A stretch of 64,000 nt of DNA from Chrysemys picta bellii. Taxonomy: Eukaryota > Chordata > Testudines > Emydidae. A program made the translations under genes and the position numbers. Under the pieces are notes generated by a model, which did not search any database, was not told where the DNA came from, and was given only the letters and a program-made list of their open reading frames with translations. Of the stretch, positions 56,271-64,000 are shown piece after piece; position 1 is the stretch's first letter; every line of letters starts with the position of its first letter. The DNA is taken from assembly GCF_011386835.1 (NCBI RefSeq), contig NC_088792.1, positions 113,122,421 through 113,186,420 on the forward strand. The letters run 5' to 3'.

Positions 56271-56992
56271 AGGTGAATAGTTATAAGAGAGACTTGAGGG
56301 AGGTGAAAAGAGTAAGGTCCTGATCCAAGTTACTGGGAGTCTTTCCATTGGCTGAAATGGGCTTTAGATTAGACTATAAAACCTTAAAAAGCAGCAGCAG
56401 CAGCAGGCAGAAACCTTTACGAGAAGAAGTGGAAATACAGCCAGAGAAATTCTGGGACCAAGAGAAGTGAAACGAAACCAAGAAGGAAAGAGACAAACCA
56501 CTCAAAGAACTGTGAGCTGAGGAGAAAACATAAGATCAATAGACAGCAGCAAAAAAACCAAATGCAGTGCATTGCATTCAATTTTATTTGCCATTTATAA
56601 GTGTTCTAATGGTCAAAAATGTGTTTTATGCAAAGCTTGAAGTGTTCCAGTCTCACAGAGAGATATGCATATTCATGCCCCGGTAAAAATGCTGCTGGAA
56701 ACAAGAAAAGAGAATAGTAATATTTTGAGAAAAATTTAAAGGGAGGTAATTATGCCTGAATTTAAGGTATTTATGAGCAGCATGCCAAATAAAGAGTTTT
56801 GAATGTAGAAACTGAATGAGAATCTTGGATTATATCTTTCAGGTCTGTGATATCTTTTCAGATTGAAGGAAATACAAGAGTTCTTTACAGAACTTTAGGG
56901 CACATGCAGTGGCTTTAAAGACACAGCCTGCACTAGAGAGCTACAAATGTGAACTCTCATAGTGAGAGCTCACAAAGAAACAATGTCTTAGG
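55669..56992. other. Unassigned, with microsatellite and palindromic motifs
   Basis: Holds an (A)n(GA)n tract at 56236-56270, a (CAG)n tract near 56391-56406, and two palindromic-motif copies at about 56150-56215 and 56310-56370. No gene visible. Confidence 0.5.
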
Positions 56993-57008
56993 AATCAGAG
57001 GGGTAGCC

Positions 57009-58037
57009 GTGTTAAACGTTCACTTCCTAGACACTACAGTACAAATTAGTGATGGCCACGTTACCACCACCCTATACCGAAAACCCACTGACCACTATGC
57101 CTACCTTCATGCCTCCAGCTTCCACCCCGGACACACCACACAATTAATCGTCTACAGCCAAGCACTGAGGTACAACCGCATCTGCTCCAGTCCCTCAGAC
57201 AGAGACCAACATCTACAAGATCTTCACCAAGCATTCTCAAAACTACGATACCCGCACAAGGAAATAAGGAAACAAATCAACAGAGCCAGACGTGTACCCA
57301 GAAGCCTCCTGCTACAAGACAAGCCCAAGAAAGAAACCAACAGAACTTCACTGGCCATCACCTACAGTCCTCAGCTTAAACCTCTCCAATGCATTATCAG
57401 TGATCTGCAACCCATCCTAGACAATGATCCCTCTCTTTCACAGACCTTGGGAGGCAGGCCAGTCCACGCCCACAGACAACCTGCCAACCTTAAGCATATT
57501 CTCACCAGCAACCACACACCACACCATAACAACTCTAACTCAGGAATCAACCCATGCATCAAACCTCGATGCCAACTCTGCCCACATATCTACACCAGCG
57601 ACACCATCACAGGACCTAACCAGATCATCCACATCATCACTGGTTCATTCACCTGCACGTCCACCAATGTTATATATGCCATCATGTGCCAGCAATGCCC
57701 CTCTGCTATGTACATTGGCCAAACTGGACAGTCACTACGTAAAAGAATAAATGGACACAAGTCAGATATCAGGAATGGCAATATACAAAAACCTGTAGGA
57801 GAACACTTCAACCTCCCCGGCCACACAATAGCAGATGTAAAGGTAGCCATCTTGCAGCAAAAAAACTTCAGGACCAGACTCCAAAGAGAAATTGCTGAGC
57901 TTCAGTTCATTTGCAAATTTGACACCATCAGATCAGGATTAAACAAAGACTGTGAATGGCTATCCAACTACAGAAGCAGTTTCTCCTCCCTTGGTGTTCA
58001 CACTTCAACTGCTAGCAGAGGACCTCACCCTCCCTGA
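57009..58037 (+). pseudogene. Penelope-like reverse transcriptase C-terminus and GIY-YIG endonuclease
   Basis: The open frame begins upstream at ATG 56949, but element coding starts at about 57015 (NVHFLDTTVQ). It runs uninterrupted to TGA 58035-58037, about 340 codons. The reverse-transcriptase tail has FLDTTV, TLYRKPTDHYAYLH, SFHPGHTTQL and YSQALRYNRICS. A Cys-rich linker (NPCIKPRCQLCPHI, about residues 205-218) precedes the GIY-YIG-type endonuclease, with VIYAIMCQQCPSAMYIGQTG and LRKRINGHKSD at about residues 247-280. The catalytic reverse-transcriptase core is missing, so it is a 5'-truncated retrocopy, not a working gene. The endonuclease domain itself looks intact. Penelope proteins act in the nucleus, where target-primed reverse transcription takes place. 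Confidence 0.93.
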
Positions 58038-58116
58038 CTGAACTAATCTCGTTATCTCCAGACTGATTCTTGCCAGCATATTTATACCTGCCCCTGGAAA
58101 TTTCCATTACATGTAT

Positions 58117-58154
58117 CCGACGAAGTGGGCATTCACCCACAAAAGCTTATGCTC
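58117..58154 (+). ncRNA. Hammerhead-like core, two changes
   Basis: CCGACGA (C for U at position 2), perfect stem II GTGGG/CCCAC with a CATTCA loop, AAAA for GAAA, and GCTTATGCTC. Structure is preserved but two core positions are not. Confidence 0.5.
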
Positions 58155-58201
58155 CAATACATCTGTTAGTCTTAAAGGTGCCACAGGACTCTCTGTTGCT
58201 T

Positions 58202-58663
58202 AATGTCTTAGGGGGCTCTGCGAGCATTGCCACTACCCCACCCTTTGCCCAGGCTCACTGTGGGCTCCCCTCCATGTAGTTCAGCACAGAGAGACAATGT
58301 ATTAGCTTTACAGAGTCATTCCATAAAGGGCTTTAATATATCATTATAAAAGGAAAACAGAATTGTCATAATGTAATGTTGATATCTGACACAGATCCTC
58401 AGTCTTGTGTCCCACACAACGCACCAGAATTTCAAGCTAATCTATTATGCTACCTGATGGCAGACAGGTGAAGCTCAGCATTTGTGCCAAGATGGGGTTG
58501 TGTGTTGTTTTGCTATACTTGAAGTCATCCCAAACCACAAATATCTGCCTTAAAACCATTAGCCTAGAGTCTCTGCAAGGTCTGCGTTAAATATGGAAGG
58601 AACATATTTAACTGAACAGCCAAGTCTCTCTTCGTCTGTTCACCTTTACATGTCTTTCTAGAG
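58202..58663. other. Unassigned non-coding stretch
   Basis: No gene or bounded repeat visible after the Penelope target duplication. Confidence 0.35.
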
Positions 58664-59335
58664 CAGGGGTGGGCAAACTACAGCCCGCAGGCCGAATCCG
58701 GCCCAAGAGCTGTTTTAAGCCGGCCTGTGAGCTACCACTGGGGAGTAGGAGCTACCACGTGGCTTGGCCCTGCTCTGGTGCTCCGACCGGGTTGCTGGGT
58801 TGGGGGCCAGACCACGTGGCTTGGCTCTGCTCTGGCACTCCAGCCTGGTGGCTGGGTTAGGGGCTGTGCCCCACAGCTTGGCCCTGCTCTGGTTCCTACA
58901 TGCTCCAATGGCCCCCACTGGTGCACCAATGGGAGCTGCAAGGGTGGTGCCTCTGTGGATGGGGCAGCATGCAGAGCCGCCTGGCCGTGCTCCGTGTAGG
59001 AGCCAGAGAAGGGACATGCCACTGCTTCTGGGAACCGCTTGCGGTAACCACTGCTCGGAGCCTGCACCCCTGAGCCTCTCCCCAACCCCCTGCCTCAGCC
59101 CTGATCCCCTTCCCACTCTCCAAACCCCTCAATCCCCTCCCGGAACACCCCGCTACACCCCAAACCTCTCATCCATCCCCACCCCCACCCCAGAGCCTGC
59201 ACCCCAAACCAGAGCCCTCACCCCCTCCCTCACCCCCTCCCACACCCCAACCCCAATTTCATGAGCATTCATGGCCCACCATACAATTTCTATTTCCCAA
59301 TGTGGCCCTCAGGCCAAAAAGTTTGCCCACCCCTG
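58664..59335 (+). mobile_element. Charlie-like hAT non-autonomous element (8-bp TSD)
   Basis: CAGGGGTGGGCAAACTACAG and AAGTTTGCCCACCCCTG are inverted ends. TTCTAGAG is exactly duplicated (58656-58663, 59336-59343). Subterminal GGCCCGCAGG/CCCTCAGGCC-type hairpin sequence is typical of the family. The G+C-rich interior repeats TGGCTTGGCCCTGCTCTGG and a C-rich tail; its frames are artefacts. Confidence 0.93.
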
Positions 59336-59343
59336 TTCTAGAG

Positions 59344-60311
59344 CCAGGTGTATCTTGTAAAATTGCCATTTTGGATTTCAATCTACTTTGCATCTGTTCT
59401 CAGACTTATGGAGGCCCCTGATATTAAATGGGCTGAATGTCACTATTTTGACGTGGGTGTGATTTGTTATTATTTTCATTACTGTATTTGCAATAAATGG
59501 TTTGCTTTTTTGAACTGCATTCTTGCCCCTCATCCCATCCATCTCCGCTTCACTTCTGAAATGTTGTTCAGCATGCACTTGAGCAATATATTGCATTAGC
59601 TTCGTACCTTTGTGAAGCGGACAATGAATCAAAGATTTAAGCAAAGTTACAAGGAGAAAAACTTAATGATATTTGGAACCTTTAAAACAATTTGCTTTTC
59701 ATAAGTCACTTTGAGCTCAGTGCAGAGGCTACCCTTTCATAGTCAATCTCCACCAGCCATCTCTCAATATATTGCAAACAAGATTAAGCTTTTGTTACTG
59801 CCTCAAAGTCAATCAGGGTCATCTGCAGCAGACAAGGATTGAAGGTGTTTCTTAACTTGCTCCTTATTCTTCAGTGATAAAGGTTTGTTCCTTTTCAAAT
59901 ACTTTCCAAGTTGTGAGAAAAATAATCTCTCAGCTCTTTTCACACTTTGGAGAAGGCTCATCTTCAATTCCCATTCACTTCAATTAGAGTTTTGCCTGAG
60001 TAAGGACTGCAGAATTTTGAGCCTGCTATTATTTTATTTACAATAGTAATTGATCTGGCTCACGAGGTTTACTTTAATTCATCTGTATCTACCTCTTACA
60101 TTTCTAGAGGTTGACCCTTTTCCTTCTGTTATGACATGGATATTAGAACTCTTGTTTGTGAGGTCTTTGAATTCCCTCTTTGATGTAAGACTTTTTTTCT
60201 GTCACCTATATGCTCCTTGGGCAGATTGAGTCTATATAGAATCAGTGTTAAGATATAGCTATAGAATCCACATTAATTATAATGGAGCTGGTTAAATATC
60301 GCAGAGACAGT
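59344..60311. other. Unassigned non-coding stretch
   Basis: AT-rich, with a palindromic-motif fragment at about 59960-59995. No gene recognised. Confidence 0.4.
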
Positions 60312-60354
60312 GGGTGGGATCCATGAAGGGACTTAGGCCTAACATTTCGGCACC

Positions 60355-60402
60355 CTCTGTTGCTTTTTTACAGATTCAGACTAACACGGCTACCCCTCTG
60401 AT
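60355..60402 (+). mobile_element. 48-bp Penelope terminal insertion with TSD
   Basis: TCTGTTGC, a T-run, and ATTCAGACTAACACGGCTAC with CCCTCTGAT is only the extreme end of a Penelope-like element. It is flanked by ATTTCGGCACC (60344-60354) and ATTTAGGCACC (60403-60413), which match at 10 of 11. Confidence 0.8.
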
Positions 60403-60686
60403 ATTTAGGCACCTAGAAAATCACTTTAACACCACTGGGATCAAACCTGCGGACGGAGGGAGGAAAAGGGCAGGGGGCAATGGCCCAGGGGACTAGGCCC
60501 TTTTAAATCACCCAGGCGGGCTGCAGGGCGCCTAGGTGTGCGAGACCGCTCTGGGCCCCTGCTTTGGAGGACCCGCCCCCCCCATGGGCCATCATGGGCA
60601 GTCTTAGACTGCAATCCACAAAGCCCACAGGGATAGGTAGGGAGCCACCTAAACTAGCCAATGGGATAGGTTGACCAGAGGGAGGT

Positions 60687-61962
60687 TGTGATGAGTTCCC
60701 CCTTGGGTGCCACCTGGAACTAGGGTAACACTGAGCCCCCCGTCTCACCAGCCTGGCCTCCCTTTACACTATACTGCTGTGACCAGCATGCCAAGCCCTC
60801 TCCTAGGCTCCAACCTGCACATATACAGGTAGGGACACCCCCAGCTGCAGTTACATACAGATGCTGTGATCAGCTCTGCATGGGTAGCCTTCAGCTAAGC
60901 AACTTCAGAGGGGGCTGTGTGCCTGAGTAGCTGGGGAGTGTAAACCCAAAATTATACCATCTTGCGCTGCAAAGGGACCTGTACAGTGTAAGCTCATGAC
61001 ATTTGCCCCCTCCCTCAAAGTTGAGAAGGAGATTCCACAGCTTTCTGCCCCAAGTTATGATTTCCACATACACTGGTTTTAGACCAAGCAAAAACAAGTT
61101 TATTAATTACAAAAGATAAAATGTAAGTCATTATAAGGGACAGCAGTCAAATCAAAGCAGGTTACCTAGGAAATAAATAAAGCATGCGAACTAAGCTTAA
61201 TATGCTACATAGACCAGATATGAATAGCAAATTCTCACCCTAAATGAGGATACAAACAGGCTGCAGGTTCTTAAGGGGCAAGCTGTGCTGGCTTACAGCT
61301 TAGAAATCCCAGGTGTTCCATTCACAGGCTAAAAATTCCTTTAGCCTGGGTCCAGCACTTCCCCCAGTTCAGTCTTTGTTCCTCAGGTATTTCCAGGAGT
61401 CTCTTTGGGTGGGAAGTCAGTGACAAACCACAATGATGTCAGTCCCCTGCTTTAAACAGCTTTTGCATGTGATGGGAACCCTTTGTCTCAAAGCTTGGTT
61501 CCAACGCCAGCCAGTGGAAAAACACTGGTATCCCAAGTTGGAGTCCAGCACCAGGTGACCAGGTCACATGTCCCTATAGTGTCACAGCTGCCATAACTTG
61601 GAGGATGTCTGTCGTGTCCTCAGGAAGGCTCCCCAGAAGAAGGTTATCTCCCACCAATGCCTATTGTTTTCTTCTAATTGCTCTTCAGTCTGAAAGGACC
61701 CTTCCCAGCCAGCCATCTAGATTGAGAATTTTTTGACTAGTGGGCATTCTCCAGATGTAAACACATTTGTAATACAGATATATAGTCAATATTCCTAACT
61801 TCAGATACAAAAGTGATACATGCATGCAAATAGGATAATTGTATGCAGTAAATAGTAAGCTTTCCAATGATCTCACATGACCTATCTTGCATAAAATGCC
61901 TCTTAGTTATGCCATAATCATATCATAATATTGCTATGAAGAATATGGGGTGCAATGTCACA
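60687..61962 (-). repeat. Solo LTR of an endogenous retrovirus (5-bp TSD)
   Basis: TGTGATGAGTTCC at one end and GCAATGTCACA at the other give TGTGA...TCACA termini. GAGGT is duplicated exactly (60682-60686, 61963-61967). On the minus strand an AATAAA signal lies within TTGTAATTAATAAACTTG (about 61106-61089), so the LTR reads minus. No internal viral sequence remains. A 5-bp duplication fits ERV class III or related groups; that assignment is inferred. Confidence 0.85.
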
Positions 61963-62498
61963 GAGGTGTGCTAAACCCCACCCCTCTTTTGGAGATAGGC
62001 GTTTAAGGCCAAACTGCAAAAAGGCACTTGGATTACTAGCAAAGCTACCTACTGGGGAAGAGATAGGCATCTGGCTGCCTAAGTTGTGTGCAGGACCCAC
62101 AACAGAACAGCAGGAGGGGATGATCTCCCTTATAATCTTGAGTCTAATGGTTATGGTACTCAACCCGAATGTGGGAGACACCCAGTTGAAGTCTTCCCTA
62201 CTCCTGAGGTGGAGAACAGATTTGAACAGGGACCTGCCACTTCCTAGGTGCATGCCCTAACCATTAGGTATAGCATCCTTATGCTCTGTGGCCCAAGTAT
62301 ACCATTGTTTAAAGTGGAACAACTTCAATAGGCGAGACTGCGGGAGACGAACATCAGAATATTCTATAGCCTAGTGGTGAGGGCACTCCTCTGAGAGTTA
62401 GTGAATCTCAGTTCAAATCACTTCTTCCCCTCAGACAGACAGAGTGAGGACTTGAATCAGGGGTCTCTCACATCCTCCGAGTACCCTAAGCACTGGAC

Positions 62499-62690
62499 CA
62501 GGGGTTCCCAAACTTTGTTCGTGGCTTGTTCAGGGTAAGCCCCTGGCAGGTCATGAAACGCTTTGTTTACAACTGCAGCCACTGAGAGCTGCGAGCGGCC
62601 GTACCTGCGGACACTCAGGTAAACAAAGTGTCTCACAGCCCGCCAGGGGCTTATCCTGAACAAGCCATGAACCAAGTTTGGGAACCCCTG
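62499..62690. mobile_element. 192-bp palindromic hAT-like MITE
   Basis: CAGGGGTTCCCAAACTTTGT and CCAAGTTTGGGAACCCCTG begin inverted repeats that extend about 70 bp each, through GGCTTGTTCAGGGTAAGC and the matching right arm. CACTGGAC (62491-62498) and CACTGGGC (62691-62698) match at 7 of 8. The short middle reads GAGAGCTGCGAGCGGCCG. Confidence 0.9.
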
Positions 62691-63116
62691 CACTGGGCTA
62701 AAGGTTATAAGGGAGAGCCTGGGCCTCTTCCCCCCCACCCCCAGCTGTTTTGTGTGAACTTGCCTGATGGGACCTATCCAGTAGGCATGCTTAGAGCCTG
62801 CTTACCAGCTCCAGCTCCCATACACCAGTTGGGCAGGCCGAATGCTTGCCTGTCCTGGTTTGTGAATTGTTCTGGAGCTTAGGTAGGACATAGGCACTAG
62901 GGTGCATATGCTGAGGCAGGAGATAGGCACTCAGATGCCAAGAAGGAGACTGCAGTACTCATGCTCAAATTAAAAAAAAAAAAAAAAAAAAAAAACTTAG
63001 ATGCTAAGTGAGTTTAGATGCCTACAGGGTTAGATGGCAGCTGAGTGGGAGATTGTGGATCTCAGTGGTACCTAAAAACAGGATGTTGGCATTTAACTAC
63101 CTTCATGAATCCCACC

Positions 63117-64000
63117 CAGTGTTCATAAAGCCTTTGTTTGAATTTCAAATGGCTGCTAGGTTTGACCATGTTCAACCCCTCCCCACCCCTTTTTTGGACA
63201 AATGTTTGGGGAACATGTGAACAAAGGGTATTCAGTCTCTGTTGCAGTATGCTACCCGCCCAGGTCTTGTGAGGCCACCCATACAGCTCGAATAGGGTCA
63301 CTTAGTTAGGGCCAAAGCACACAACCCAGTTTTTCTTCCAGCATTTAGGTTTTGATCCTGCTAAGACACCTGCTTAATTTTGTGCTCTGCGACTAGTTCT
63401 ATCGGCTTCAGTAGGACTACTCAATGCATAAAGTTAAGCACATGTGTAATTCTTTGGAGAATTGGGGCCTGAAAGTGCAGGACTTAGCTGCTGGATATAA
63501 AATGGAAGGAAGATCCAAGGAAGCGTCACTGGTAGTAGAGAAATACTGGTCTGTGAGGAGACTGAATGTCACAGCTTGACCACTGGAAACATTGTGTTTT
63601 GCTTTTTCTTTATACCATGGAAGAGGGAAAAACTTCTTGGACAAAATTAAACCCCGAAAGGGAAGAACTCTGTATTTCTGTTTGTTTGTCCGTCCGTCCA
63701 TCTGGTTAGAATCAAAGTGAAAGAATGCATTATTCACTATTAAATATTTGGCTTTTTAAAAAAAGAGTGTCATCCAATCAGGGTACGGAAGCAATACCAT
63801 TTGATTTATGTAACCAAACACACACTATCATTAGTCAAAACAAACAGCTCAGACAATCCAGAGGCTGAAATTGGCTTGCATAAGTTGCATGAGCAATTAT
63901 AAATAGCAAATAAATTAATAAGAATCAAAATATGTTTGCAAGCAATTTATGAATTGAAAATAGGCTAAAAGTAAACAGAATGTTTCTTGCAACAAATGAT
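63117..64000. other. Unassigned non-coding stretch
   Basis: A palindromic-motif fragment at about 63350-63480 (CTTCAGTAGGACTACTC, AATTGGGGCCTG) is related to the dispersed motif. No gene visible to the end of the window. Confidence 0.4.

Larger units (their letters stand above)
56993..58201 (+). mobile_element. Penelope-like element with intact C-terminal frame (11-bp TSD)
   Basis: AATGTCTTAGG is exactly duplicated at 56982-56992 and 58202-58212. The left end is a 22-bp inverted piece of the terminal repeat (AATCAGAGGGGTAGCCGTGT). The partial coding region follows, then a 3' region with a hammerhead-like core and GTTAGTCTTAAAGGTGCCAC ending GTTGCTT. The right end lacks the terminus that the left end carries inverted. 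5' truncated within the reverse transcriptase. Confidence 0.93.
60312..63116. mobile_element. Harbinger-like transposon with three nested insertions
   Basis: GGTGGGATCCATGAAGG at the left (inside an opening GGGTGGG) pairs with CCTTCATGAATCCCACC at the right, separated by 2.8 kb. AGT flanks both ends. Inside are a 48-bp Penelope fragment, a solo LTR, a palindromic hAT-like MITE and an A-run (about 62972-62995). Without the inserts about 1.3 kb remains, carrying no recognisable transposase. A 3-bp duplication is Harbinger-sized, but AGT is not the usual TWA, so the superfamily is tentative. Confidence 0.65.

Noticed and set aside
56949..57008. First 20 residues of the Penelope frame as its N-terminus
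   Set aside because: The TSD and inverted terminal piece show that the element starts at 56993, so the upstream ATG belongs to flanking DNA.
58715..59264. Frames of 133-166 codons in GC-rich DNA
   Set aside because: They lie wholly within a hAT element with an exact 8-bp TSD and are repetitive.
1..64000. CRISPR arrays, operons and bacterial features
   Set aside because: No regularly spaced repeats of that type exist, and the repeat content is clearly vertebrate.

Overview
This window reads as vertebrate nuclear DNA, most likely from a turtle or a close sauropsid relative. CR1 LINEs, MIR-type SINEs, Penelope-like retroelements, hAT, Tc1/mariner-like and Harbinger-like transposons and endogenous-retrovirus solo LTRs lie in AT-rich, intron-like or intergenic DNA. 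This mixture, with several copies of each family nested inside one another, is what turtle genomes look like. The species is an inference; I ran no search. I found no convincing host protein-coding exon, tRNA gene or rRNA gene. Every long open frame with recognisable protein content belongs to a mobile element. Many of the other long frames lie in GC-rich low-complexity DNA.

Layout, left to right. 1-10 kb: a degenerate hAT-like MITE, then an almost full-length CR1 on the minus strand (2968-6870) whose ORF2 has one in-frame stop, then a MIR, a CR1 tail and a small TAGGGTG-type MITE. 10.8-12.6 kb: an LTR-like sequence split by a hAT-type element. 14-24 kb: MITEs, a CR1 tail split by a Tc1/mariner-like element, MIRs, a GC-rich hAT-type element with exon-like cargo, and an inverted Penelope fragment inserted in a MIR. 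24-31 kb: more MITEs, a 1.7 kb hAT-type composite with a G-rich minisatellite and ZNF143-type motifs, and another inverted Penelope fragment. 31.2-35.5 kb: a transposase-bearing hAT element with a 1.37 kb solo LTR inside it. 36-43 kb: an L1-like reverse-transcriptase relic, an L2-like LINE, Harbinger-like sequence and a MIR. 44.9-48.2 kb: a CR1/L3-like LINE cut by a hAT MITE and by a 2.5 kb CACTA-like transposon with a decayed transposase gene. 50.5-58.2 kb: four Penelope copies, one with an intact C-terminal frame and GIY-YIG endonuclease, and a CR1 split by a hAT-type element. 58.6-63.1 kb: a hAT element and a Harbinger-like element holding a Penelope fragment, a solo LTR and a palindromic MITE.

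The boundaries rest on terminal inverted repeats plus target-site duplications (TSDs) read directly from the sequence: 8 bp for hAT, 11-13 bp for Penelope, 3 bp for CACTA-like and Harbinger-like, 4-5 bp for LTRs. The most interesting signals are hammerhead-ribozyme-like cores in Penelope termini whose stem II varies in sequence but keeps its pairing; five hAT-type elements that share ends but carry unrelated GC-rich cargo; and the compact CACTA-like transposon whose excision would restore a broken LINE exactly.
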